Counted from the first letter of the stretch, positions 50,670 to 59,387 are shown. The stretch is 64,000 nt of DNA from Hamadaea sp013361475 (GCF_040654195.1 NZ_JBFAHM010000009.1:124001-188000); one strand, 5' to 3'. A program made the numbers and translations. Notes: generated by a model from the letters alone, not told the origin.

Positions 50670-53587
50670 TCGACCACCGCCGATCGGTCGAGGGTGAACA
50701 GGTCACGCAGGTCGTCGGTGCTCAACTCGGTGATCCAGCCCTCGCCGGTCCCGACGATCCGGTCGGCCAGCTCCCGCTTGTCGGCCAGCATCGCCGAGAT
50801 GCGCTCCTCCACCGTGCCGGCGCAGACGAACTTGCGTACCTGCACGTTTCGCTTCTGGCCGATGCGGAACGCGCGGTCGGTCGCCTGGTCCTCGACCGCC
50901 GGGTTCCACCAGCGGTCCACGTGGATGACGTGGTTGGCCGCCGTCAGGGTCAGACCGGTGCCGCCGGCCTTCAACGACAGCACGAAGATCGGCGGGCCGT
51001 CGTCGGTTTGAAAGCGGCTCACCATCTCGTCGCGGCCGGCCTTGGCCACACCGCCGTGGAGGAACAGCACCTCGCGCCCGAACCGCCCGGTGAGGTAGGC
51101 CTGCAACGCCCCGCCGAACTCGGCGTACTGGGAGAACAGGAGCGCCTTCTCCCCCGCCTCCAGGACCTCCTCGAGGATCTCCTCCAGCCGGGCGAGCTTC
51201 CCCGACCGCCCGGCCAGCCGCGAACCATCGCGCAACAACTGCGCTGGATGGTTGCACACCTGCTTGAGCTTGGTCATCGTGGCCAGCACGAGACCCTTGC
51301 GCTCGATCCCCTCGGCGCCCTCGATCGCCGCCAGCGCGTCGTCCACAATGGCCTGATAGAGGGTGGCCTGCTCCGCCGTCAGATTGCAGACCACCTCCAT
51401 CTCCAGCTTCTCCGGCAGATCCGAGATGATCGACTTGTCGGTCTTCAACCGCCGCAGCACGAACGGCTGGGTCAACCGCCGCAACCGCTCGGCCGCCTGC
51501 TGATCGCCCTGCCGCTGAATCGGCTCGGCATAGGCGCGCTTGAACTCCGAGGCCGGCCCGAGCAGCCCCGGATTCGCGAACTCCATGATCGCCCAGAGAT
51601 CGGCGAGGCGGTTCTCCACCGGCGTACCGGTCACCGCGATCTTGTGCCGGGCGGGCAGCGATCGGATCGCCACCGCCTGCCGCGTCGCCGCATTCTTGAT
51701 CGCCTGCGCCTCGTCGACCACGACGCGATGCCACTGGATCTCGCTCAGCGCCGCCGCGTCACGCGCCGCGAGGGCATAGGTCGTCACCACCAGGTCCGCG
51801 TCCCGCACCGCCCGCACGAAACTCTCGCCCTGCGCCCGCTCAGCTCCGTGATGCACGTGTACGCGCAGAGCAGGGGCGAATTTGGCGGCTTCTCGTTGCC
51901 AGTTCCCGACCAGCGACATCGGACACACCAGCAACGTAGGCCCGGAGCCGGACGGGTCGTTCAGCATCACCGCCAGCATGGAGGCCGTCTTCCCAAGTCC
52001 CATGTCGTCCGCGAGCACAGCGCCGAGACCGAATCGCTCCAAGAACGCGATCCACGACATCCCGCGCATCTGGTATGGCCGCAGTGCGCCGACGAATCGC
52101 GACGGCTGCTCAAGTTGGCTGATCTTCTCGCCGTCCAGCAGTCCGCGTACCCAACCGGAGGCCTGAACCTCGACCACCGGCAACCCGGCAGCCGCCGCCG
52201 GAGCGCCCGTGAGCAGGTCGAGCACGCTCATCTGGCCCTTGGTCGCCATGAGCGCGAGGCCGGCGGCGAGCCGCTTGGGGTCGAGCTCGACCCATTGCCC
52301 CCGTACGCGCACCAGCGGCGCCTTGACCTTGGCGAGGCGCTTGAGTTCGGCCTCGGTGAGGGTGTGGTCGCCGAGGGCGAGTTGCCACTCGTAGTCGATC
52401 ATCGCGTCGAGGCCGAGCGTGGTGCTGTTGGCGACGGTCGCGGGCGCGGTCGGCGACTTCGCGGTGAGCCGCGCGCCGATCTTGGCCGCCGTCTTGCCCC
52501 ACCACTTGGGCAGCAGTACGCCGAACCCGGCCCCGGCCAGCAGCGGAGCCGAGTCCCGGAGGAACGTGTGCGCCTCGGTGGTGTCGAGCGGGAGGTCGGC
52601 GGGGCGGGCGGCGGCGAGCGCCCGGTCGAGGTGCGGCCAGAGACGCGCGGCCCGGCCGAGTTCGGCGAGGAAGGTCTCTTGTGGAGCATCGAGGTAGCGC
52701 GCCAGGGCGGTGTGACCGCGCTCGGACTCCCAGATGTCCTCGGCGGGGACGACGAGGCTCGGCTCGTCGGCGGCTTGGAGCGACAGCTCGACGCGCCACG
52801 GGTCGTCGGCCTCGGGGTCGAGCGGTTCGACCAGGCGGAAGAAGGCGCGGACCGAACCGGCGGCCGCGTCTCGCGTCCATTGGTCGAGGTCGTGCCGGAG
52901 GCGGGCGAGTTGCTCCGGGGTCGCGGTGAACTCGCGGCGGGTCCCGGTGAGCGCGCCCGGCCAGGTGTCCGCGTCGTCGGCCGGCAGCGCGGCTCGCGCG
53001 GCTGCGTCGGCCAACGCGTCCAGCGCCTGCGCGAAGACCTCCTCGGCCGGGCGGAGTTCCCCGGTCTCCGACGTACGCCCAACGGGCGGCATCGCGTGCA
53101 GCAAGGCTTGCGCCCACTGGCGATCCTCGCCGGTGAGCACTGGCCGCCACAACGCGAGGGGGACCTCGTCGTCGCCGCCGACGGTGGGGACGACTCGGCC
53201 ACGGGCTACGAGGTCGACGGCGTACCGGGCGACTTCGGCGAGGTGCCGGAGCGTTCCGCCGAACTCGGTCCCGCCGGCCTCGTCCGGTGGAGTCAGCAGG
53301 AACAACAGCGCCTCGTCGACGTCGAGGTCGACGACCGGCACCCGCCATGGCGCCAGCTTCGGGGTGCGATGAGCCGGGGCGTCCTCCCGGAACAACTCCG
53401 GGGATTCCAATGGCCGCCCACCGGCGCTGGGCAGCAGGAACGTGGCTTCGCCGGGCTTGCCGGGGACGTCAGGGGCGACGGCGTAAGGGTGGATCGTGCG
53501 GCTCTTGCCGGACGCGGGCAGGGCCGAGTCCTCCGCCCAGAGTGCCAGCCCACCGGCGGCACGCCACACCCCGTGCGTCACCAGCAT
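50666..53587 (-). CDS. SNF2/HepA-type DNA-dependent ATPase
   Basis: 973 aa from ATG 53587. The SNF2 ATPase occupies the C-terminal half: DDMGLGKT (about 527-534), the DEAQ box (about 621-624), TGTPVENRLADLW and the C-terminal helicase motif LSLKAGGTGLTLTAANHVIH with DRAFRIGQ. The N-terminal half is the conserved SNF2_N-associated domain of actinobacterial members. These enzymes translocate on DNA, usually without unwinding, and act in repair or transcription recycling. The stop overlaps the SWIM start. Confidence 0.95.
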   Translation of the reverse strand: MLVTHGVWRAAGGLALWAEDSALPASGKSRTIHPYAVAPDVPGKPGEATFLLPSAGGRPLESPELFREDAPAHRTPKLAPWRVPVVDLDVDEALLFLLTPPDEAGGTEFGGTLRHLAEVARYAVDLVARGRVVPTVGGDDEVPLALWRPVLTGEDRQWAQALLHAMPPVGRTSETGELRPAEEVFAQALDALADAAARAALPADDADTWPGALTGTRREFTATPEQLARLRHDLDQWTRDAAAGSVRAFFRLVEPLDPEADDPWRVELSLQAADEPSLVVPAEDIWESERGHTALARYLDAPQETFLAELGRAARLWPHLDRALAAARPADLPLDTTEAHTFLRDSAPLLAGAGFGVLLPKWWGKTAAKIGARLTAKSPTAPATVANSTTLGLDAMIDYEWQLALGDHTLTEAELKRLAKVKAPLVRVRGQWVELDPKRLAAGLALMATKGQMSVLDLLTGAPAAAAGLPVVEVQASGWVRGLLDGEKISQLEQPSRFVGALRPYQMRGMSWIAFLERFGLGAVLADDMGLGKTASMLAVMLNDPSGSGPTLLVCPMSLVGNWQREAAKFAPALRVHVHHGAERAQGESFVRAVRDADLVVTTYALAARDAAALSEIQWHRVVVDEAQAIKNAATRQAVAIRSLPARHKIAVTGTPVENRLADLWAIMEFANPGLLGPASEFKRAYAEPIQRQGDQQAAERLRRLTQPFVLRRLKTDKSIISDLPEKLEMEVVCNLTAEQATLYQAIVDDALAAIEGAEGIERKGLVLATMTKLKQVCNHPAQLLRDGSRLAGRSGKLARLEEILEEVLEAGEKALLFSQYAEFGGALQAYLTGRFGREVLFLHGGVAKAGRDEMVSRFQTDDGPPIFVLSLKAGGTGLTLTAANHVIHVDRWWNPAVEDQATDRAFRIGQKRNVQVRKFVCAGTVEERISAMLADKRELADRIVGTGEGWITELSTDDLRDLFTLDRSAVVE

Positions 53588-53692
53588 CCTGCCAACCCCC
53601 CAAACGCAACCCCCACCGCGCCGCTGCCAGGAAAACTCTATTACCCGCCTCCGACAAGCACCCGCTGGGCCGGGCAGCGCCGCCCTCCTTGT

Positions 53693-53767
53693 GTGATCAT
53701 CGCGCCAGCCATGCTGCTTCGGGCGGCGAATTGTCCGCCGAAACGACATGGCTGACGCGATGATCAC
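53693..53767. repeat. Dispersed palindrome family A, copy 4
   Basis: Arms 53693-53713 and 53747-53767 (20 of 21 match); loop contains CTTCGGGCGGCGAATTG. It lies 4 bases from the stop of the sialidase gene and 106 bases before the SNF2 start. Confidence 0.95.
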
Positions 53768-53770
53768 CCA

Positions 53771-55036
53771 TCACGGCTCGGTCTGGCCGTTCAGGATCCA
53801 CGGCAGGTTGACCTTGCGGAACACGATCGAGCGGTGCGACGTGCTGTTGGCGTCGGCGTTCTCGTTGACCTCGATCAGCGCGCCCACGTAGTAGTCGGCG
53901 GTCTTGGCCATGCTGCTGTAGCCGCCCTCCTGCACGTTGGCGGTGCCGAGTCCCGACCAGGCGGGCAACGGGGCGTCGCTGGTCTTGCGCCAGATCGGCC
54001 AGGTCAGGCCCTCGTCGTAGCTGATGCGGAACTCCATGTCCGTACGCGTGACGGTGCTGGGCGGGTTCAGGAAGACGATCCGGGTCGGGTCGTCGGTGTT
54101 GTACCGGATGATCGACCCTTCGCAGCGCGGGTCGAGCAGGGTCGAGTCGGCGGCGTACGCCCCGAAGCCGCCCTCGATGGTGCCCCGGGTGACCCAGCGG
54201 CGCTTGGCGATGTTCCAGAGTCCGTCGGAGGCCCGGTCGTTGCGGTAGAGCCGGCCGTCGGACAGTTCGAGGATGGTGCCCTCGTTGGTGCCGTCCTGGA
54301 CGCTGCCGTCGGCCGGGTCGGTGATCAGCGCGTACTTCCAGGTCGCGCCGTGGTCGTCGCTGTAGATGTTGCGGTGCAGGGCCGGGATGACCAGGCGGCC
54401 GGCGTGCGCGCCGACGGTCAGCTGCACACCGACTCCCGGCCCCATCGCGTCCCACACCCAGGTCGCGCCGTTGAGCGTCTTCGGCTTCAGCGACTCGGTG
54501 AGGTCTTGTGGCGTCGTCCAGGTCAGCCCGTCGTCGGTGCTCTTCGAGAGGAAGACCTTGCGGTGCTCCCAGGCGTTCATCTTGGTCGTGCCGCCGCCGC
54601 CGTTCTCGCTGACGTCCTCCGGATTCCAGCTCAGGAACAGGAAGATCGCGCCGGTCGTGCGGTCGACCACGGCGGTGGGATTGCCCCAGGTGCCCAGTCC
54701 CGCGCCGACCACCTCACGCAGCGACGACCAGGTGACTCCGTTGTCGGTCGACCGCTTGTAGACGAGGTTGATGTTGCCGTAGTCGACGTTGGCGGCGGCC
54801 CGGCCCTCCGCGAACGCGAGCAGCGTGTTCTGCGTGGTCCGGATCAGCGACGGGATCCGGAACGAGTGGTAGGTGATGCCGTTGAGCACCTCGCTGCCAC
54901 CGCCGTCGAAGAGAAGCTTCTCGGTGTGGACCGCGGTGGCGGCTTGCGCGGGGGCGGCGGCCGTGAGGCAGGCCGCGGCCGCGATCAAGACCGCGACCAG
55001 CCCGGACATGGGACGTGGGATGTTAGGTCTGTGCAC
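53771..55036 (-). CDS. Secreted sialidase (GH33)
   Basis: 421 aa from a GTG with AGGAGG 7 bases upstream. A signal peptide ends near AQA32. The FRIP motif is at 59-62 (Arg60 of the arginine triad), and four Asp-boxes follow (STDNGVTW at 96, STDDGLTW, SDDHGATW, SYDEGLTW), the hallmark of sialidase propellers. It cleaves terminal sialic acid from glycans outside the cell. No CBM or LPXTG is seen. It diverges from the GHL10 glycosidase gene, suggesting joint use on glycoproteins. Confidence 0.94.
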   Translation of the reverse strand: MHRPNIPRPMSGLVAVLIAAAACLTAAAPAQAATAVHTEKLLFDGGGSEVLNGITYHSFRIPSLIRTTQNTLLAFAEGRAAANVDYGNINLVYKRSTDNGVTWSSLREVVGAGLGTWGNPTAVVDRTTGAIFLFLSWNPEDVSENGGGGTTKMNAWEHRKVFLSKSTDDGLTWTTPQDLTESLKPKTLNGATWVWDAMGPGVGVQLTVGAHAGRLVIPALHRNIYSDDHGATWKYALITDPADGSVQDGTNEGTILELSDGRLYRNDRASDGLWNIAKRRWVTRGTIEGGFGAYAADSTLLDPRCEGSIIRYNTDDPTRIVFLNPPSTVTRTDMEFRISYDEGLTWPIWRKTSDAPLPAWSGLGTANVQEGGYSSMAKTADYYVGALIEVNENADANSTSHRSIVFRKVNLPWILNGQTEP

Positions 55037-55196
55037 TGCGTTCCTCCTTGGAGACGCGTGGACGGTGAGAGCATCATCCGCGCTTCGGCGTCGATGTCAA
55101 GGGGCCAGTCACGTCTTCACAAGATGATGCGCGCTGTGGTAAATCATTCACATCACATCGACGACCGCACCAGCATCGATCGAGAGGATCCCCCCT
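55037..55196. promoter_or_regulatory. Divergent promoter region of the two glycosidases
   Basis: A 160-base, locally AT-rich gap between two secreted glycosidase genes (for example GTGGTAAATCATTCACATC near 55136). No clear operator found. It must hold both promoters and ribosome sites (AGGAGG for the sialidase, GAGAGG for the other). Confidence 0.5.
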
Positions 55197-57188
55197 ATGC
55201 GCCGTTTCACGGTCTCGGTCCTGCTGGCCGCGGTGGTCGCTCTGATGGCATCCGCACTGCCCGCCACCGCCAATCCCGCGCAGCCTCGGGTCGGCGGCGG
55301 GCAGTCGGACGCCCTCGCCGTCGCCGCGGCATGCACGCCCAACCCCGCCACCCCGTTGCGGCAGCTCCGCGCGATGTGGATCGCGAGCGTCACCAACATC
55401 GACTGGCCCAGCGCGACCGGCCTGAGCGCCGCCACGCAGCAGGCCGAGTTCAAGTCATGGCTCGACCTGGCGGTGCGGCGCAACCTGAACGCGGTCGTCG
55501 TCCAGATCCGGCCGTCGGCCGACGCGTTCTGGCCCTCGTCCTACGAGCCCTGGTCCCGCTACCTGACCGGTACGCAGGGCGCCGGCCCCGGCTACGATCC
55601 GCTGGCCTTCATGGTGAGCGAGGCGCACGCCCGGAATCTGGAGTTCCACGCCTGGTTCAACCCGTACCGGGTCGCACTGACCACCGACCTCACCACGTTG
55701 ACCGCCACCCACCCGGCCCGGGTGCATCCCGAGTGGACCTTCGCCTACGACGGCCGGCGGTACTACAACCCCGGTATTCCGGCCGTCCGGACGTTCGTCG
55801 AGGACGCCATGATGGACGCGGTCACCAAGTACGACGTCGACGGCGTGCACTGGGACGACTACTTCTACCCCTACCCCGTCTCCGGCGTCGCCATCCCGGA
55901 CGCGACGACGTTCGCGCAGTACGGCGGCGGCTTCTCCGACATCGGCGCCTGGCGGCGTAACAACGTCGACCTGCTCGTGCAGGAGATGTCCCAGCGCATC
56001 CACGCCGCCAAGCCGTGGGTCAAGTTCGGCATCAGCCCGTTCGGCATCTGGCGTAACGCGAGCACCGACGCGCTCGGTTCGCAGACCAGCGGCCTCCAGT
56101 CCTACGACGCCATCTATGCCGACTCGCGTAAATGGGTGAAGTCCGGCTGGCTCGACTACATCGCCCCGCAGATCTACTGGCACATCGGGTTCACGACCGC
56201 CGACTACGCCGTCCTCATGCCGTGGTGGGCCGACGTGGTCGCGGGGACGAACACGCAGCTCTACATCGGGCAGGCGGCGTACCGGGTCGGGGCGTCCGGC
56301 CAGTCCGCGCAGTGGCAGACGACGACCGAGCTGACCAACCACGTCACGCTCAACCGCAGCTACGCCGAGGTGGATGGAGACATCTACTTCAGCGCCAACG
56401 ACGTGCTCGCCGACCGGCTCGGCTCGATCACGCGCCTCGCGGCCGATCACTACACCCGGCCCGCGCTCCTGCCACTGTCGGTGCCCGGCACGCCGCCGGC
56501 CTCCCCCGCGATTCCCAGTGGTACGCGAGTGAGCACCGGCGTCCAGCTCAGCTGGACCGGATCCGGCACGTCGTACGCCGTCTACCGGATCGCCGGAGCC
56601 GGACCGGCCGACGCCTGCGCCTTCACCGACGCGACGAACCTGCTGACCACGGTACGCGGAACGGCGTACCTGGATAAGTCGGCGGTCGCCGGGCAGACCT
56701 ACACCTACTACGTGACCGCGTTGGACCGGCTGCACAACCAGAGCGCGCCGAGCGGCGGGCGTACGGTCAGCGGCGGAGCCTTCAGCGTCATCGTGGACAA
56801 CACCGACAGCGGCCGGTTCACCGCCAGCGCGAACTGGGGCAGTTCGGCGTACTCGGCCCAGCGATACGGCGCCGACTACCGGTTCGCCAATCCGCAGTCG
56901 ATCGCCGACGCCGCCTGGTGGAAGGCGGACATCCCGGCGACCGGCAGCTACAAGATCGCCGTCTGGTACCCCGCCAACAGCGGGTACAACAGCGCCACCC
57001 CGTACGTCGTCGCCACCACCACCGGCACTGTGACGGTCACCGTCGACCAGCGGTCGAACGGCGGCACCTGGGTGAACCTCGGCACGTTCACGCTGGCGGC
57101 GGGCGATCACAACGTGGTCGGCGTCAGCCGCTGGACGACCGGGACCGGCTACGTCATCGCGGACGCCGTACGCATCACCGCTGCGTGA
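55197..57188 (+). CDS. Secreted GHL10/DUF187 glycoside hydrolase with Fn3 and golvesin-like domains
   Basis: 663 aa, with GAGAGG before the ATG. After a signal peptide (about 26 residues) residues 52-370 form a GHL10 (DUF187) TIM-barrel: LRAMWIASVTNIDWPS, VVQIRPSADAFWPS, FHAWFNPYRV and DGVHWDDYFYPYP with acidic residues. A fibronectin-III domain lies at about 430-520 and a golvesin-C-like beta domain at about 535-663 (VIVDNTDSGRF, WWKADIPATGSYKIAVWYPA). It probably attacks cell-wall or extracellular polysaccharide; substrate not known. It ends at a strong terminator. Confidence 0.93.
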   Translation: MRRFTVSVLLAAVVALMASALPATANPAQPRVGGGQSDALAVAAACTPNPATPLRQLRAMWIASVTNIDWPSATGLSAATQQAEFKSWLDLAVRRNLNAVVVQIRPSADAFWPSSYEPWSRYLTGTQGAGPGYDPLAFMVSEAHARNLEFHAWFNPYRVALTTDLTTLTATHPARVHPEWTFAYDGRRYYNPGIPAVRTFVEDAMMDAVTKYDVDGVHWDDYFYPYPVSGVAIPDATTFAQYGGGFSDIGAWRRNNVDLLVQEMSQRIHAAKPWVKFGISPFGIWRNASTDALGSQTSGLQSYDAIYADSRKWVKSGWLDYIAPQIYWHIGFTTADYAVLMPWWADVVAGTNTQLYIGQAAYRVGASGQSAQWQTTTELTNHVTLNRSYAEVDGDIYFSANDVLADRLGSITRLAADHYTRPALLPLSVPGTPPASPAIPSGTRVSTGVQLSWTGSGTSYAVYRIAGAGPADACAFTDATNLLTTVRGTAYLDKSAVAGQTYTYYVTALDRLHNQSAPSGGRTVSGGAFSVIVDNTDSGRFTASANWGSSAYSAQRYGADYRFANPQSIADAAWWKADIPATGSYKIAVWYPANSGYNSATPYVVATTTGTVTVTVDQRSNGGTWVNLGTFTLAAGDHNVVGVSRWTTGTGYVIADAVRITAA

Positions 57189-57210
57189 CTCCCCCTCTCG
57201 ACGCAGCACC

Positions 57211-57246
57211 GCAGCCGCCCCGGCCGATCGCCGGGGCGGCTGCGTT
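57211..57246 (+). terminator. Strong terminator after the GHL10 gene
   Basis: A 14-bp perfect stem (GCAGCCGCCCCGGC) with a 5-nt loop, followed by G-TTT, 22 bases after the stop. It also lies 32 bases past the end of the leftward ArsR gene, so it may act in both directions. Confidence 0.9.
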
Positions 57247-57278
57247 TCTCCGGCGGGACGGTCTCCGGCGGGACAGCC

Positions 57279-58055
57279 TCACACCGCCAGCGGCTCGCCC
57301 GTTTCGAGCAGCGACTTGAGGCTCGACAGCAGCGGCGGCCAACCTCCGCGAATGCCTTCGAGCACCTGGCTGCCCGGCTGGAAGCCGTCGTGGACGACGG
57401 TCAGCTTGACCACGTCGCCCTGGGGCTCCAGCTCGAAGGTCAGCCGCGACCGCGGCTCGGCGGCCATCTCCGGCGGCATGCCGCCCACCATCTCCTGGAA
57501 CTCCGGCGTGAAGGTGTGCCACGTGTACGACAGCCGCCGGTACGGCTGGGACTCCAGGATCACCTGCTCGGGATCCTCCATGCGCAGTCCCTTGTAGATC
57601 CAGGTGATCGCCGAGCCCTTCTGCCAGTCGGTCTCGAACACGGTTCCCCAGTAGCGGCTGGTGAACGCCGGATCGGTCAGCGCCTGCCACAGCTTCTCCG
57701 GCGTCGTCCGGATGTACGTCGTGTACACGAACTCGGTGTCGCTCATGGGTTCTCCCTCCAATGCCCGTTTCAGGTCGGCCAAGGCCTGCGCACGCGCCCG
57801 GTCGTATTGCCCGATCCACCGGTCGGCGATCGCGTTGATCGGTTCGGCGTTGAGGTAGTGCACCTTCTCCCGGCCCCGCCACACAGTCGTGACCAGGTTG
57901 GCCGCCTCCAGCACGGCCAGGTGTTTGCTCACCGACTGCCGCGCCATCCGCAGCCCGGCGCAGAGTTCGCGCAGGGTCTGCCCGTTGCGCTCGTTCAGGC
58001 TGTCGAGCAGCTGCCGCCGGCTCGGATCGGCCAGCGCCCGGAAGACGTCGTTCAT
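57279..58055 (-). CDS. ArsR-family regulator fused to an SRPBCC (AHSA1) domain
   Basis: 258 aa from ATG 58055, with GAGG 5 bases upstream. Residues 1-95 form an ArsR winged helix: ALADPSRRQLLDSLNERNGQ, RQSVSKHLAVLEAANLV. From about 108 an AHSA1/SRPBCC ligand-binding domain follows (FVYTTYIRTTPEKLWQALTD, then SRYWGTVFE). The fusion occurs in actinobacteria and suggests a ligand-sensing repressor. The promoter carries two identical dyads (see next entry), so the protein probably represses its own synthesis. Confidence 0.93.
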   Translation of the reverse strand: MNDVFRALADPSRRQLLDSLNERNGQTLRELCAGLRMARQSVSKHLAVLEAANLVTTVWRGREKVHYLNAEPINAIADRWIGQYDRARAQALADLKRALEGEPMSDTEFVYTTYIRTTPEKLWQALTDPAFTSRYWGTVFETDWQKGSAITWIYKGLRMEDPEQVILESQPYRRLSYTWHTFTPEFQEMVGGMPPEMAAEPRSRLTFELEPQGDVVKLTVVHDGFQPGSQVLEGIRGGWPPLLSSLKSLLETGEPLAV

Positions 58056-58070
58056 ACCCACCTCAGATAT

Positions 58071-58121
58071 GCAGCCTCTTGGCTGCCTTTAACGATAGGC
58101 AGCCACACGGCTGCATGTCAA
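58071..58121 (-). promoter_or_regulatory. Double operator on a sigma-A promoter of the ArsR-SRPBCC gene
   Basis: On the complement strand, TTGACA (58121-58116), an 18-base spacer and TATCGT (58097-58092) form a good promoter. The spacer contains GCAGCC-N4-GGCTGC (58099-58114), and a second copy (58071-58086) covers the transcription start. The two dyads are centred 28 bases apart, and the whole region is also a larger dyad. This is strong evidence of autorepression. Confidence 0.8.
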
Positions 58122-58142
58122 TCGAAACGCGCTGCCCCGTCC

Positions 58143-58221
58143 ACGTGATCACTGCGCCGGCCAAGTCGTTTCGCGGGGCGAAATGTCCCATGAAACCGCA
58201 TGGCTGGCGCAATGATCACGT
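58143..58221. repeat. Dispersed palindrome family A, copy 5
   Basis: Arms ACGTGATCACTGCGC... and its partner pair at about 20 of 23 bases; the loop holds TTTCGCGGGGCGAAATG. Its end touches the stop codon of the leftward small membrane protein gene; the other side faces the ArsR promoter. Confidence 0.93.
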
Positions 58222-58442
58222 CAATCGGTGGCGACCGCGACCAGGCCCGCGATCCCGATCGCGCACCCCAACACCGCGAACGCGATCCCACCCAGCCGCT
58301 CCTCCCGCCGGGACGGATTCTCCGGACGACGCGATCGCCAGATCAGCCAGCCGCCGATCGCGAGCAGGACGAGCCCGAGCAGCGGGTATCCCCCGGTCGG
58401 CAGCGGGTTGATGGCGAGCGGGCGCGCGGCGAGGGAGAGCAC
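58221..58442 (-). CDS. Small membrane protein, unknown
   Basis: 73 aa with two hydrophobic helices: YPLLGLVLLAIGGWLIW and GIAFAVLGCAIGIAGLVAV, separated by a basic loop (RSRRPENPSRREERLG). The positive-inside pattern is plausible. No ribosome site is clear. It lies between the 8-bp satellite and palindrome A copy 5. Confidence 0.5.
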   Translation of the reverse strand: MLSLAARPLAINPLPTGGYPLLGLVLLAIGGWLIWRSRRPENPSRREERLGGIAFAVLGCAIGIAGLVAVATD

Positions 58443-58464
58443 GGGCCGAGATTACAAGGCGAGC

Positions 58465-58584
58465 GCTCAGCGGCTCAGCGGCTCGGCGGCTCGGCGGCTC
58501 GGCGGCTCAGCGGCTCGGCGGCTCAGCGGCTCAGCGGCTCAGCGGCTCAGCGGCTCAGCGGCTCAGCGGCTCAGCGGCTCAGCG
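58465..58584. repeat. 8-bp satellite, 15 units
   Basis: Fifteen uninterrupted copies of GCTCRGCG, with A (GCTCAGCG) and G (GCTCGGCG) variants in the order AAGGGAGAAAAAAAA. It overlaps the stop codon of the pentapeptide-repeat gene. The unit is not a multiple of 3, so it is non-coding. Confidence 0.95.
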
Positions 58585-59226
58585 CTCGACGGTGATGCCG
58601 AGCGCGTCGGCCAGCAACTCGGTCAGTACGACCAGGTCGTCGGCGCGGACGGTCGCCCCGGCGAGGCTCGCCACCCCGCCCAGCCCGGTGAGATCACAGT
58701 CGGTGAACCGGGCGCCCTCGAGCTTGGCGTTGCTGAACTGCGCCGCGGTGAGATCGCAGCGCTCGAAGAGCACCCCACGCAGGTCGGCGCCGATGAAATC
58801 AGCCCGCCGGAGATCGCAGCCGACGAAGGCGACCTTCGTGAACGTCGTGGCCCGCCAGGTCGTCAGATCCAGCCGGCAGTCGCGCAGCGTGACATCCCGC
58901 AGCCCGCCGCCGATGTAGACCATCCCGGTCCCCCGGCACTCGACCAGCTCCACTCGCCGCAGGCCGCACCCGTCGGCGGTCAGGTTCGCCAGGTCGCAGT
59001 GGTGCAGCGCGCAGTCGAGGAACGTCGCCTTCTCGAGGCGTACGCCCCCGAGCCGGACGCGGGTCAACCGGCTCTGCTCCACCTCCATCCCGGCCGCCTC
59101 GCCCTCGAACGTGTCACCGGTGAGGTCGAGCTGCCACCACTCCTCCTCGTCGTCGAGGACCGGCGTCCCGGTCGACCACTCGGCGGGCAGATTCGGCGGT
59201 GCGGGCTGCGAAGCTTTCGTCGTCAC
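58579..59226 (-). CDS. Pentapeptide-repeat protein
   Basis: 215 aa from a GTG at 59226. Repeats of the A(D/N)LXX type run through the middle: LDCALHHCDLANLTADGC, FVGCDLRRADFIGADLRGVLF, ERCDLTAAQFSNAKLEGARF, forming the square beta-helix fold. Some members protect DNA gyrase (Qnr, MfpA), most have no known role. TAGCTT lies 7 bases before the GTG on this strand, suggesting a leaderless mRNA. Confidence 0.88.
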   Translation of the reverse strand: MTTKASQPAPPNLPAEWSTGTPVLDDEEEWWQLDLTGDTFEGEAAGMEVEQSRLTRVRLGGVRLEKATFLDCALHHCDLANLTADGCGLRRVELVECRGTGMVYIGGGLRDVTLRDCRLDLTTWRATTFTKVAFVGCDLRRADFIGADLRGVLFERCDLTAAQFSNAKLEGARFTDCDLTGLGGVASLAGATVRADDLVVLTELLADALGITVER

Positions 59227-59363
59227 GCCGACGAAGCTACTGCAAGCCACTGACAAGATCGAAAGATCTTTCAGTGGAAATGCCGTCGTAATGCGGTAAC
59301 GCCATGAGATCGAATGACTCCATGACCACTCTCGCACCGCCCCCGCCGGTCGCGACGGAGCGT

Positions 59364-59381
59364 GCATACACGACGTATGCT
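59364..59381. promoter_or_regulatory. Operator and leaderless promoter of TA2
   Basis: GCATAC-acgac-GTATGC (59364-59380) is a perfect dyad, and TATGCT (59376-59381), the probable -10 box, overlaps its right arm, 6 bases before the ATG at 59388. There is no ribosome site. The layout repeats that of TA1. Confidence 0.65.
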
Positions 59382-59387
59382 CGCCCG

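Noticed and set aside
53693..53767. Short start sequences of the MIIASAM type in several frames near palindromes
   Set aside because: They are produced by translating the family A palindromes and are not conserved coding sequence.
58465..58584. Possible CRISPR array
   Set aside because: The units are 8 bp with no spacers; this is a simple satellite.
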